A stretch of 64,000 bases of DNA from Plotosus lineatus (taxonomy: Eukaryota > Chordata > Actinopteri > Siluriformes > Plotosidae), in assembly GCA_024760905.1 (NCBI GenBank), contig CM045729.1, positions 84,251,550 to 84,315,549 of the forward strand, given 5' to 3'. This document shows positions 38,981 through 49,296 of this stretch, piece by piece. The position numbers and the translations under genes are program-made. A model generated the notes under the pieces. The model did no database searches and had not been told where the DNA came from. It saw nothing but the letters and a program-made list of their open reading frames with translations. Numbering within the stretch: position 1 is the first letter of the stretch; each line of letters starts with the position of its first letter.

Positions 38981-40362
38981 TAGTCCTTCTCAAGAAATTA
39001 GCATATTGTGATGAAGTTCATTATTTTCTGTAATGTACTGATACAAATTAAACTTTCATATATTTTTGATTCATTGCACCCCAACTGAAATATTTCAGGT
39101 CTTTTATTGTTTTAATACTGATGATTTTGGCATACAGCTCATGAAAACCCAAAATTCCTATCTCAAAAAATTAGCATATCATGAAAAGGTAGTCTAAACG
39201 AGCTATTCACCTAATCATCTGAATCAACCAATTAACTCTAAATACCTGCAAAAGATTCCTGAGGCTTTTAAAAACTCCCAGCCTGGTTCATTACTCAAAA
39301 CCACAATCATGGGTAAGACTGCCGACCTGACTGCTGTCCAGAAAGCCATCATTGACACCTTCAAGCAAGAGGGTAAGAAACAGAAAGAAATCTCTGAACG
39401 AATAGGCTGTTCCCAGAGTGCTGTATCAAGCCACCTCTGTGGGATGTCTGTGGGAAGGAAAAAGTGTGGCAAAAAAACGCTGCACACCCAGAAGAGGTGA
39501 CCGGACCTTGAGGACGATTGTGGAGAAGGGCTGATTCCAGACCCTGGGGGACCTGTGGAAGCAGTGGACTGTGCTACAGGTGCTGCATTCCCCAGGTCAA
39601 GCCATTTTTGAACCAGAAACGGCGGCAGAAGTGCCTGACCTGGGCTACAGAGAAGCAGCACTGGACTGTTGCTCAGTGGTCCAAAGTACTTTTTTCGGAT
39701 GAAAACAAATTTTACATGTCATTCGGAAATCAAGGTGCCAGAGTCTGGAGGAAGACTGGGGAGAAGGAAATGCCAAAATGCCTGAAGTCCAGTGTCAAGT
39801 ACCCACAGTCAGTGATGGTCTCGGGTGCCATGTCAGCTGCTGGTGTTGGTCCACTGTGTTTTATCAAGGGCAGGGTCAATGCAGCTAGCTATCAGGAGAT
39901 TTTGGAGCACTTCATGCTTCCATCTGCTGAAAAGCTTTATGGAGATGAAGATTTTCATTTTTTAGCACGACCTGGCACCTGCTCACAGTGCCAAAACCAC
40001 TGGTAAATGGTTTACTGACCATGGTATTACTGTGCTCAATTGGCCTGCCAACTCTCCTGACCTGAACCCCATAGAGAATCTGTGGGATATTGTGAAGAGA
40101 AAGTTGAGAGACACCAGACCCAACACTGTGGATGAGCTTAAGGTCGCTATCGAAGCATCCTGGGCCTCCATAACACCTCAGCAGTGCCACAGGCTGATTG
40201 CCTCCATGTCACACTGCATTGAAGCAGTCATTTCTGCAAAGGGATTCCCGACCAAGTATTGAGTGCATACCTGAACATAATTATTTGAGGTTGACTTTTT
40301 TGTATTTAAAACCCTTTTTTTATTGGTCGGATGAAATATGCTAATTTTTTGAGAAGGACTAG
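38980..40362 (+). mobile_element. Tc1-like transposon, copy 1
   Basis: Flanked by TA at 38,978-38,979 and 40,363-40,364. Left end CTAGTCCTTCTCAAGAAATTAGC; right end ...GCTAATTTTTTGAGAAGGACTAG. The left inverted repeat is about 210 bp with an inner repeat (CTCAAAAAATTAGCATATCATG at 39,162-39,183), i.e. the IR/DR layout. The right repeat is shortened: the inner repeat runs straight into the outer terminus. 1,383 bp, with a broken transposase. Confidence 0.92.
39309..40261 (+). pseudogene. Tc1 transposase, frameshifted (DD34E)
   Basis: 39,309-39,500 encodes the N-terminal paired-like DNA-binding helices (MGKTADLTAVQKAIIDTFKQ, KEISERIGCSQSAVSSHL). The middle is shifted. 39,518-40,006 has RQKCLTWATEKQHWTVAQWS, KVLFSDENKFYMSFGNQGAR (first catalytic Asp) and VMVSGAMSAAGVGPLCFIKG. 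In the next frame, FHFxxDLAPAHSAKTTGKWF holds the second Asp (with the preceding residues altered), and 40,032-40,262 has NWPANSPDLNPIENLWDIVK with the catalytic Glu and ends AVISAKGFPTKY. About 320 residues if in one frame; at least three shifts inactivate it. Confidence 0.9.
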
Positions 40363-40563
40363 TATCTATCTATACACACAAAATGCTATGAATTATTTAG
40401 CAATCTATACGAGCACATGTGAAAACCAATAGGAAAGTATATGAATTACCATAGTGAGCGATAGGAAGACATGTAAAAAACCTTCCGGTAACTGTATTTT
40501 CAACCAAGAATTAATAAGGTTTATCTGCTGTTTGAATTAAATGGCATTACATGCATCATTATT

Positions 40564-40783
40564 CAGTCGACCCTCTACTTACGAAAACCTCTGAATACGA
40601 AAAATCCAGGTTATGAAAAACATTTTCCTAAATTTTTACCCTCTGTATCTGACCTCTTCTTACAAAAAGCAACAAACGCGACCAAAAAAGCACCAAAGTT
40701 GCTCTCATTGGCTGTCTCCCAACATCCCACTCTGCTGACTTCCCATTGGACAAGAGGGAGCTGAACTGTACCCATACTTCCTG
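40564..40783 (+). mobile_element. Fragment of a MITE with ACGAAAA-rich end
   Basis: Starts CAGTCGACCCTCTACTTACG and contains TACGAAAAATCCAGGTTATG and CTCATTGGCTGTCTCCCAAC. The same blocks occur in reverse complement at 51,160-51,345 (TACGAAATCCCCAGGTTACG in reverse). The end joins directly to the second Tc1 fragment. The ends resemble Tigger/pogo-type MITEs. Confidence 0.55.
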
Positions 40784-41066
40784 GCTCAATTGGCCTGCCA
40801 ACTTTCCTGACCTGAACCCCATAGAGAATCTGTGGGATATTGTGAAGAGAAAGTTGAGAGACACCAGACCCAACACTGTGGATGAGCGCAAAGGCTGCTA
40901 TCGAAGCATCCTGGGCCTCCATAACACCTCAGCAGTGCCACAGGCTGATTGCCTCCATGCCACGCCACATTGAAGCAGTCATTTCTGCTAAAGGATTCCC
41001 GATCAAGTATTGAGTGCATAACTGAACATAATTATTTGAAGGTTGACTTTTTTTGTAGTAAAAACA

Positions 41067-41099
<33 letters not shown>

Positions 41100-41308
41100 G
41101 GTCGGATGAAATATGCTAATTTTTTGAGATAGGGATTTTTGGTTTTCATGATGTATGCCAAAATCATCAGTATTAAACCAATAAAAGACCTGAAATATTT
41201 CAGTTGGGGTGCAATGAATCTAAAATATATGAAAGTTTAATTTTTATCAGTATATTACAGAAAATAATGAACTTCATCACAATCTGCTAATTTTTTGAGA
41301 AGGACTAG
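40784..41308 (+). mobile_element. Tc1-like transposon, copy 2 (3' part only)
   Basis: Matches copy 1 from GCTCAATTGGCCTGCCAAC (transposase C-terminus with SPD replaced by FPD, NPIENLWDIVKRKLRDTRPN) to the end. It keeps the complete right inverted repeat with both direct repeats (41,113-41,134 and 41,285-41,308) and ends GAGAAGGACTAG|TA. A T-run at 41,069-41,095 is expanded. It shows what copy 1 has lost at its right end. Confidence 0.88.
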
Positions 41309-41310
41309 TA

Positions 41311-41861
41311 TATTATTATTTTTGACTTTTATTATTTTTGAGTGTTGCACCCAAATGGTCTTGCTTGAATCTAGCATTGTAAATGCTCCTTTGCCTCGTT
41401 CCCATGTTTTTGCTCTCTGTTTTTGAGAGTATTTTGTCAGGCCTGTTTTTATTCTCTCTTATTATATTAAATTTTATATTCTCCCTTTTTATAATAAACT
41501 ACTAAAAGCTCAGGCTGCAAATATCATGTGAATCTACACTTTTTTTCCAAATATCAATGGTGGTTCCATCATTGTACTTACTCCTCAAGCCGCTTTTTAC
41601 AACGGACACAAGAATTGTAGCTCAGCTCAATCTGATTTTTGTGTTATATTACAGGATAATATGGGGAAATTTATTTAGGCTCTGCCGTAATCTATTGCTG
41701 TATTTTGTATTTACTTTTCGTTAAATAATGGGTTCAACTTTCCACATCATCTGTTCTTTGATATAAAATGGGATTTTTTTTATCAGCATGAGTTGGAAAG
41801 ATTTTCATGACAAATTACTAAATATTTCATTGTGAATCAATTACAATGTGTAGGGTGCTCC
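41311..41861. other. Unassigned AT-rich DNA
   Basis: No ORF, repeat or RNA gene recognised. Confidence 0.5.
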
Positions 41862-42174
41862 CTGAAAGGTAAGGTAAAGTCTACTGGGTTTTAACACCTG
41901 AGCCATAGTGGCTCATCATGCCAGTGCTTATCCCTGGTTTCTGTAGCATGAAACAACCAGGAGTTCAACTCCTCCTGGATGGGACGCTAGTTCATCACAG
42001 GTTACCTCCCCAGTATATTTTACTGGTACCCATTTGTACTGCTGGGTGAACAGAGGCACACCTGTGGTTGAGACCTTGCCCAGGGGTCTTTGCACAATGA
42101 GGGTCTCAGTGGGATTCAACCTCACAACCTTCCGATCATGAGCGCAGCACCCTAACTGCTACACCACCGGCCCG
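41862..42174 (-). mobile_element. Second tRNA-derived SINE family
   Basis: The minus strand head CGGGCCGGTGGTGTAGCAGTT (A-box-like) and GAGGTTGAATCCCACTGAG (B-box region), then GGGCAAGGTCTCAACCACAG, CTGGGGAGGTAACCTGTGAT, GAACTAGCGTCCCATCCAGG and GAGCCACTATGGCTCAGGTG. The body is unrelated to the main SINE. The 3' limit is approximate. Confidence 0.7.
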
Positions 42175-42299
42175 ACAATGAAAGCAGCTGTGTTTTTGTC
42201 TTAGTGCTAACTCCTGCCATTATTAAGCATAATTAAATCTACAACATTAAGAAGTGCCTGTAAATTTCAGATGAAAGTCTTTATTCAATAAGAGAGTTC

Positions 42300-42506
42300 C
42301 TTCTGGCTTATTCCCTTTAGCAGGGGTCGTCATAGCAAATGATTCGTACATTTGATTTGGCATAGGTTTTTACATCGGATGCCCTTTTTAACACAACTTT
42401 TTAGCAAGGGACAGAAACCATAGACAGTGAGAGACATGTATCACCTTTTATAACCCAGTTAGCTGCACTGGGGCGCAACCTTGTGGAGAGTGGACCTCGA
42501 ACCCCA
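42300..42506 (-). mobile_element. tRNA-derived SINE type 1, internally deleted
   Basis: The minus strand has B-box part GGGTTCGAGGTCC, GCAGCTAACTGGGTTATAAA, then skips the 'TAAAAGAACCATTGCTGACT' body and resumes at TTTCTGTCCCTTGCTAAAAA, CATCCGATGTAAAAACCTAT and GAATCATTTGCTATGACGAC. Ends near GGGAATAAGCC. The tRNA A box is missing. Confidence 0.75.
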
Positions 42507-42609
42507 TAACAATAAATCACAATATTCATTCACAAGGTGAAACTATATGGTGACTTTCGAAATGGTAGGAAATTTAAAATAATTATCGCATAGTGTGTGT
42601 GTGTTCACA

Positions 42610-43206
42610 AAGCAAGTGAAGGTACTCAACCTTTGTATGTGGAATGTGCAAACTCTGTAGTATAACACCAAGGCATACAGACCAGAAAAGACAATGACAT
42701 TAGTCACCAAAGAACTAGCTTGCTCCAACATCAACATAGCAGCCCTCAGCGAAACACGCCTTACAGACAAGGGCCAGCTCACAAAGCATGGTGGCGGGTA
42801 TACCTTTTTTCTGGAGCGGATGCAGTAACACTGAATGACGAGAGGCGGGTGTTGGATTCGCCATCAGATCCCACCTTGCCTGGAAACTAAACTCACAGAG
42901 GGTATCAACGGTCACCTGATGTCACTTATGATCCCAACTGGAAACAAGAAAAGTGTGATGCTGATCAGTGCATACACTCCAACAATGACCAACAAAAGGG
43001 ATATCAAGGACAAGTTCTATGAAGAACTAGATACCCTCAGTGTAGCAGTACCACTGTCTGAAAAGCTTTTCATGTTTGGAGACCTCAATGTGAGAGTGGG
43101 GATAGATTACCAAACCTGTGAAGTGATCATTGGAAGACACAGCATTGGCAAGTGCAATAACAATGGGCTCTTGCTCTTGAAATTGTGTGCCACCCATGGC
43201 CTCGTG
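42610..43206 (+). mobile_element. Non-LTR retrotransposon endonuclease fragment
   Basis: Shifted plus-strand frames read YSTFVCGMCKLCS / LWNVQTL, RPEKTMTLVTKELACSNINI, AALSETRLTDKGQLTKHGGG (catalytic Glu in SETR), then 42,835-43,209 with SLMIPTGNKKSVMLISAYTP, TMTNKRDIKDKFYEELDTLS, LFMFGDLNVRVGIDYQTCEV (GD-N pair) and CNNNGLLLLKLCATHGLV. This is an AP-type endonuclease of a LINE. The family appears to be the same as the RT fragment at 49.3-50.4 kb. It is cut by the RTE LINE at 43,207. Confidence 0.75.
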
Positions 43207-44172
43207 TAAGATGTAAGACAGTGACGGTGTGCTGTCGGTGTGACAGAAGAGTTCAAGGTGGAGGTGGGACTGCATCAAGGGTCAGCTCTCAGCCCCTTCT
43301 TGTTTGCTATGGTGATGGACAGGCTGACAGATGAGGTGAGACAAGATTCCCCATGGACTATGATGCTTGCAGATGACATTGTGATCTGTACTGAGAGCAG
43401 AGAACAAGTAGAGGAAAATCTAGAGAGGTGGAGGTATGCCCTGGAAAGGAGAGAGAATGAAGGATAGTCTCAGTAAAAAAAGAATACATGTGTGTGAACG
43501 AGAAGGACCCAAGAGGAACGGTGAGGGTACAGGGAGCAGAGATAAAGAAGGTGGAGGATTTTAAGTACTTAGGCTCGACAATCCAGAGCAATGGAGAGTG
43601 TGGAAAAGAGGTGAAGAAGCGTGTACAGGCAGGTTGGAATGGTTGGAGAAAAGTGTCCGGTGTGATGTGTGATAGGAAGGTATCAGCGAGAATGAAAGGA
43701 AAAGACGGTGATGAGGCCAGCGATGTTGTATGGTTTAGAAACAATGGCCCTGGGGAAAAGACAGGATGCAGAGCTGGAGGTAGCAGAGATGAAAATGTTG
43801 AGGGTCTCTTTGGGAGTAACGAGGATGGATAGGATCAGGAATAAGTACATCAGAGGGACAGCACATGAAAGAGGTCTTGGAGACAAAGTCAGAGAGGCTA
43901 AATTGAAATGGTTTGGACATGTACAGAGGAGGGATAGTGAGTATATTGGTAGTAGGATGCTGAGGCTGGAACTACCAGGCAGAAGGCCTAGAGGAAGACC
44001 AAAGAGAAGATTTATGGATGTGGTGAAGGAGGACATGAAGGTAGGTCAAGAAGATTTACGGATGTGGAGAAGGAGGACATGAAGGTAGTTGGAGTAAGAG
44101 TAGAAGATGCAGAGGATAGGGTGAGATGGAGGCGGATGGTTTGCTGTGGTGACCCCTGAAGGGAAAAGACTT
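43207..44172 (+). mobile_element. RTE LINE, 5'-truncated
   Basis: Starts in RT ([44 protein letters not shown] changed to LADD) and continues with YLGSTIQSNGECGKEVKKRV, GHVQRRDSEYIGSRML and PGRRPRGRPKRRFMDVVKED. The segment 43,984-44,090 contains a ~50-bp tandem duplication of the (A)GATTTA(T/C)GGATGTGG...GGACATGAAGGTAG unit. It ends at GACCCCTGAAGGGAAAAG, lacking the last part of the tail. Confidence 0.88.
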
Positions 44173-44390
44173 ACAGCTGTTATTGCTGCAAAAGTACTGA
44201 CTTTGCGGGGTGAATAGTTTGACATGCTCATGATTGCTGTTAGTCCAATTTCTTTTTTGCTTCTCAAGATCATTTTTTTTAATTATTTTTTCAGGGCATG
44301 GTGCATAAATCGACTGATAAAACCTCACCAAATACAATTTTAATTCCCGATTTTAAGGGAAAATCCTGGGGGGGGAATTTTACAACATAA
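44173..44390 (+). repeat. Fragment of a dispersed fish repeat (DNA-transposon-like)
   Basis: Has GCTGTTATTGCTGCAAAAGTACTGACTTTG, GGGGTGAATAGTTTGACATGCTC and, further on, CAATTTTAATTCCCGATTTTAAGG, a pattern I know from a high-copy fish repeat with a 'GGGGTGAATA' end. Family not assigned. Confidence 0.35.
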
Positions 44391-44435
44391 TATGTGTATG
44401 TTTATTGCTGCACATCTTAAATTTGCCAGTGATTA

Positions 44436-44786
<351 letters not shown>

Positions 44787-44801
44787 TTTAATCCTTACTA
44801 A

Positions 44802-45166
44802 CCATGTCTGTCTTCCTTTCGGCTTTTTCCCTTTTACTCGGGAGTCGCCGCAGCGAATCATCTGATTCGCACATTTGATTTGGCAGAGGTTTTTACGTCG
44901 GATGCCCCTCCTGTCACAACCCTTTTAGCAAGGGACAGAAACACGCTGACGACTTTGCAGCCTACTCTTTACGAAAGTCAGCAATGGTTCTTTCACATGC
45001 CTCGCACCATAGACAGTGAGAGACATGGCCCGCCTTTGATAACCCAGTTAGCCGCACTGGGGGGGGGGGGGGGGGGTACAGTGACAACCTTGTGGAGAGT
45101 GGGACTCAAACCCCCAACCTTTGGATCAGTGATCCAGCGCCCTATACCACTAGACCACCACTACCC
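44802..45166 (-). mobile_element. tRNA-derived SINE type 1 in hAT-like DNA
   Basis: Target duplication TTTAATCCTTACTAA (15 bp) at 44,787-44,801 and 45,167-45,181. Complete copy with head (A and B boxes at the right), an expanded G17-18 run at 45,060-45,077, and RTE-like tail at the left. Confidence 0.93.
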
Positions 45167-45332
45167 TTTAATCCTTACTAATCCACAATGATCCTACATA
45201 CATTTGAAGAAGCTGTTCTTTTTAATATTTTGTGACACTCCTCATTTCAGGTCTTTCATGAGCTGAAGTAGTGGACATGTTGGTGATGACTGTGATAGTA
45301 GAAAAGATAGTACTAGTAGTGATTGTAGTTGT

Positions 45333-45465
45333 TCATCTGTTCATTTTCTGTAACCGCTTAATCCTAATTACGGTCAGTACAGAGGCTGGCGCCCATTCCA
45401 GCCAACTCCAGGAGAAGGCAGAGTGTACCCTGGACAGTTCACCAGGCCATCGCAGGGCCGATTGT
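45333..45465 (-). mobile_element. Type 2 SINE/LINE tail fragment
   Basis: Minus strand CAGGGTACACTCTGCCTTCT-type sequence, GCTGGAATGGGCGCCAGCCT and GATTAAGCGGTTACAGAAAA: only the tail of type 2 SINEs, without the tRNA head. It could be the 3' end of the partner LINE. Confidence 0.6.
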
Positions 45466-46239
45466 AATTGAAGTAGTGGTATTGGTAGTAGTAGTATTAG
45501 TAGTAGTAGTACCGTGTTTCCCTGAAAATAAGACCTAACCACAAAATAAGAACTAGCGTGATTTTACAAGGTGATTCTAATACAGGCCCTTATTTTAAAA
45601 TAAGCCCTAGTTGAGAGCGGCAGCAATTCATTGGCTTGCTACTCGCTTAGGCTCTAGGTGAAAGTGATGAATCATCTATTATGCAGCTTTACCTAAGGTA
45701 CACTGTCAAAGTATCAATCCTTGCGTGTTGGGGCTCAGTCGATGAAGTCAGCAACTGCTTTAAAAGAGGACATACACTTGCGTCCATAAAAATCGATAAA
45801 ATTGCTCAATTCAGTTCTGGTTAAAATATTAAAAAAATAAAGAAATATAACGAAATAAGAATATATAAAGATAAAGACATGTTATAAGACATGTAATAGA
45901 GAAAAATGTAAAATACACCATCACCTAAAAATAAGCCCAAGTATCATATCATATTCAAAACAAACCCCTATTACACATGAGACAACAAAGGAAGCAGTCT
46001 CCTTTGCCCGGACGCGGGTCACCGGGGTTCCCTCCTGGAGCCAGGCCCAGGGGAGGGGCTCGAAGGCGAGCGCCTGGTGGTCGGGCTTATGCCCATGGAG
46101 CCTGGCCGGGCCCAGCCCGAAAAGGAGACATGGGTCCGCCCTCCCATGGACCCACCACCCGTGGGAGGAGTTTTAGGGGTCGGGTGCAGTGTGAGTTGGG
46201 TGGCAGCCAAAGGCATGGGTTCTGTCGGACTGATCCTCG

Positions 46240-47200
46240 GCTACTTACTCTGACCCTCGGGACATGGAATGTCACCTCTCTGGCGGGAAAGGAGCCTGAT
46301 TTGGTGCGTGAGGTGGAGAGATACCGACTAGATATAGTCGGGCTCACCTCAACGCATAGCTTGGGCTCTGGAACCATCCATCTCGAAAGAGGCTGGACCT
46401 TCTTCTATTCTGGAGTTGCTCATGGTTAGAGGCGGCGAGCCGGTGTGGGTATTCTTGTTGCCCCCCGTCTCGGTGCCCAAATGTTGGGGTTCTCCCCGGT
46501 TGACGAAAGGGTAGCTTCCCTCCGTCTTCGGGTGGGGGGACGGGTCCTGACTGTTATTTGTGCTTATGCACCAAATGACAGGTCAGAGTACCCACCCTTT
46601 TTGGAGTCTTTGGGGGGGGGGGGGTGTTGGAGAACGCTCCCTCGGGAGACTCGCTCGTTGTCTTGGGAGACTTCAACGCCCATGTGGGCAACGATAGTGT
46701 GACCTGGAAGGGTGTGATCGGTAGGTACGGCCTCTCCAGTCTGAATCTGAATGGTGTTTCGTTGTTGGACTTCTGTGCTCGTCATAGTTTGTCTATCACG
46801 AACACCATGTTCGAACATAAGGGTGTCCATAAGTGCACTTGGCACCAGGACACCCTAGGTCGCAGTTCGATGATTGACTTTGTAGTCGTGTCATCGGACT
46901 TGCGACCATATGTTCTGGACACTCGGGTGAAGAGAGGAGCTGAGCTGTCTACCGATCACTATCTGGTGGTGAGTTGGCTTCAGTGGTGTGGGAGGTTGCC
47001 TTCCAGACCTGGCAGGCCCAAGCGTGTAATCAGGGTGGGCTGGGAACGTTTGGCGGAGCCCCCTGTCCGAGAGGCCTTTAACTCCCACATCCGGCAGAGC
47101 TACAACCACGTTCCGGAGGAGGCGGGGGACATGGAATCCGAATGGGCCATGTTTCGTGCCTCCATTGCTGAGGCGGCAGCCCATAGCTTGTCGTGGCGGT
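46240..47200 (+). pseudogene. Rex3-like endonuclease region
   Basis: Frame 45,977-46,429 has a Pro/Arg-rich start then TLTLGTWNVTSLAGKEPDLV and RYRLDIVGLTSTHSLGSGTI; the usual catalytic Glu in 'LTETH' is replaced by Ser (LTSTH). A stop at 46,427 and a shift at the G-run 46,613-46,622 follow. 46,624-47,202 has [60 protein letters not shown] and [12 protein letters not shown]. This is an AP-endonuclease-like domain, nearly complete in length. Confidence 0.85.
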
Positions 47201-47503
47201 AATCCCCGAACCCGGTGGTGGACACCTGCGGTGAAGGGGGCCGTCCAGCTGAAGAAGGAGGCCTATCGGGTTTTATTAGCCTGTGGGACTCCTGAGGCAG
47301 CAAACGGGTACCGGCAGGCCAAATGTGCTGCAGCCGAGGCTGTCGCAGATGCAAAATCTCGGGCGTGGGAGGAGTTCGGTGAGGGCCTGGAGAGTAATTA
47401 TCGGTTGGCCTCAAAAAGGTTCTGGGCCACCATCTGACACCTCAGGAGGGGGAAGCAGTTCTTCACAAACACTGTTTACGGTGGAGGTGGGGAGCTGCTT
47501 ACC

Positions 47504-48652
47504 TTGACCGGGGATGTTGTTGAGAGGTGGAGGGAATACTTTGAGGACCTTCTCAATCCCACCAATACGCCCTCCGTGGAAGAGGAAGACCCTGGGGGTT
47601 CGGGTGAGGGTCCGCCCATCACTGGAGTGGAGGTCACTGATGTTGTCAAAAAGCTCCTCAGTGGTCGAGCTCCGGGGTTGGACGAGATCCGCCCGGAATA
47701 TCTCAGGGCTCTGGATGTTGTAGGACTGTCTTGGTTGACACGTCTCTGCAACATCGCGTGGTCATCAGGGGCTGTACCTCTGGATTGGCAAACTGGGGTG
47801 GTGGTCCCAATTTTTAAGAAGGGGGACCGGAGGGTGTGTTCCAATTATCGGGGAATTACACTCCTCAGCCTACCTGGGAAAGTCTATGCAGGGGTACTAG
47901 AGAGGAGGATCCAACCAATAGTCGAACCTCGGATTCAGGAGGAACAATGTGGTTTTCGTCCTGGCTGCAGCACTCTTGACCAACTCTATACGCTCCACAG
48001 GATTCTGGAGGGGGCATGGGAGTTTGCCCAATCTGTCCACATGTGCTTTGTGGATTTGGAGAAGGCTTACGACCGTGTCCCTCGAAAGATCTTGTGGGGC
48101 GTGCTCCGAGAATACGGCGTTCCGGATCCGTTGCTACAAGCTATTTGGTCGTTGTCTCACCGGATCCAGAGTTTGGTCCATATTGGTAACAGCAGGTCGG
48201 ATTCGTTTCCAGTGGGAGTTGGAGTCCGCCAAGGCTGTCCTTTGTCATCGATTCTGTTCATAATTTTTATGGACAGAATTTCTAGGCGCAGTCGAGGCGA
48301 TGAGGGGTTCTGGTTTGGTGGCCATCGGATATCGTCTCTGCTTTTTGCGGATGATGTTGTCCTTTTGGCTTCATCAAGTCGGGCCCTCCAGCTCTCATTG
48401 GAGCGATTCGCAAATGAGTGCGAAGCAGCCGGGATGAAGATCAGTACCACCAAGTCCGAGGCCATGGTTCTCAGTCGGACAATGGTGGAATGCACCCTCC
48501 AGGTCGGGAATGAGGTCCTGCCCCAAGTAGAGGAGTTTAAGTATCTTGGAGTCTTGTTTTTACGAGTGAGGGAAGGATGGAGCGAGAGCTCGACAGACGG
48601 ATCGCTGCAGCCTCTGCTGTTAAGCGGTGCCTGTACCGGTCCATCATGGTGA
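47504..48652 (+). pseudogene. Rex3-like reverse transcriptase
   Basis: A 382-codon open frame: VERWREYFEDLLNPTNTPSV, LSGRAPGLDEIRPEYLRALD, IQEEQCGFRPGCSTLDQLYT, MCFVDLEKAYDRVPRKILWG, GVRQGCPLSSILFIIFMDRI, then LLFADDVVLLASSSRALQLS (catalytic, codons near 48,341-48,360) and EEFKYLGVLF. After that a one-base change in a T-run (48,556-48,561, where the 1.9-kb copy reads GTTCACGAG) shifts the frame, so the C-terminal domain 48,577-49,137 is in another frame. Otherwise apparently intact. Confidence 0.92.
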
Positions 48653-49137
48653 AAAAGGAGCTGAGCCGCAAGGCAAAGTTCTCAATTTACCAGTCGATCT
48701 ACGTTCCAACCCTCACCTATGGTCACGAGCTTTGGGTAATCACCGAAAGAACAAGATCACGGATACAAGCGGCTGAAATGAGCTTCCTTCGCCGGGTGGC
48801 GGGATTCTCCCTTAGAGATAGGGTGAGAAGCTCTGCCATCCGGGGAGAGCTCGGAGTAGATCCGCTGCTCCTCCGCATTGAGAGGGGCCAGTTGAGGTGG
48901 CTCGGGCATCTGGTCAGAATGCCCCCCGGACGCCTCCCTGGTGTGGTGTTTCGGGCATGTCCAACCGGGAAGAGACCCCGGGGTCGACCTAGAACACGGC
49001 GGAGGGACTATGTCTCTCAGCTTGTCTGGGACCGCCTCGGTGTCCTCCCGGAGGAAGTGGCTCGGGAGAGGGACGTCTGGACCTCTTTGCTAAGGTTGCT
49101 GCCCCCGCGACCCGACCCTGGACTAAGCGGAAGATGA
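48577..49137 (+). pseudogene. Rex3-like C-terminal domain
   Basis: 186 codons: MERELDRRIAAASAVKRCLY, LTYGHELWVITERTRSRIQA, EMSFLRRVAGFSLRDRVRSS, RGQLRWLGHLVRMPPGRLPG, RPRGRPRTRRRDYVSQLVWD and PRPDPGLSGR-stop, followed by (GAT)n. Function of this conserved tail is not established. Confidence 0.88.
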
Positions 49138-49296
49138 TGATGATGATGATGATCATATTTGGGTATGGAAATTAATATAAGCCCTGTCTTATTTTCGGAG
49201 AAACACGGTAATAGTAGTAGTAGTAGTAATAGTAGTAGTAGTAGTGATATTCATCCATGTGAGAAAAATCCCTCAGAGCTACAACAAACAAAGCCT

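Larger units (their letters stand above)
45956..49151 (+). mobile_element. Rex3-like LINE, essentially full length
   Basis: Short target duplication ATCATATT at 45,948-45,955 and 49,152-49,159. 3.2 kb: GC-rich 5' region, endonuclease, RT, C-terminal domain and (GAT)n tail. RT blocks DWQTGVVVPIFKKGDRRVCS and VRQGCPLSSILFI coincide with the two sites on which Rex3 PCR primers are based (recalled). Five other fragments of this family lie in the window. Only a handful of frameshifts, so it is the youngest Rex3 copy here. Confidence 0.92.
45512..49208. mobile_element. MITE (about 500 bp) in a (TAG)n tract, split by Rex3
   Basis: Inverted ends CCGTGTTTCCCTGAAAATAA (left) and CCGTGTTTCTCCGAAAATAA (right, reversed), flanked by TA at 45,510-45,511 and 49,209-49,210. 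Internally AGGCCCTTATTTTAAAATAA and AAATAAGCCCAAGTATC repeats. (TAG)n lies on both sides (45,465-45,511 and 49,209-49,245). TA target and ends suggest a Tc1-mariner-type MITE; no transposase. The Rex3 copy 45,956-49,151 sits inside it. Confidence 0.8.
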
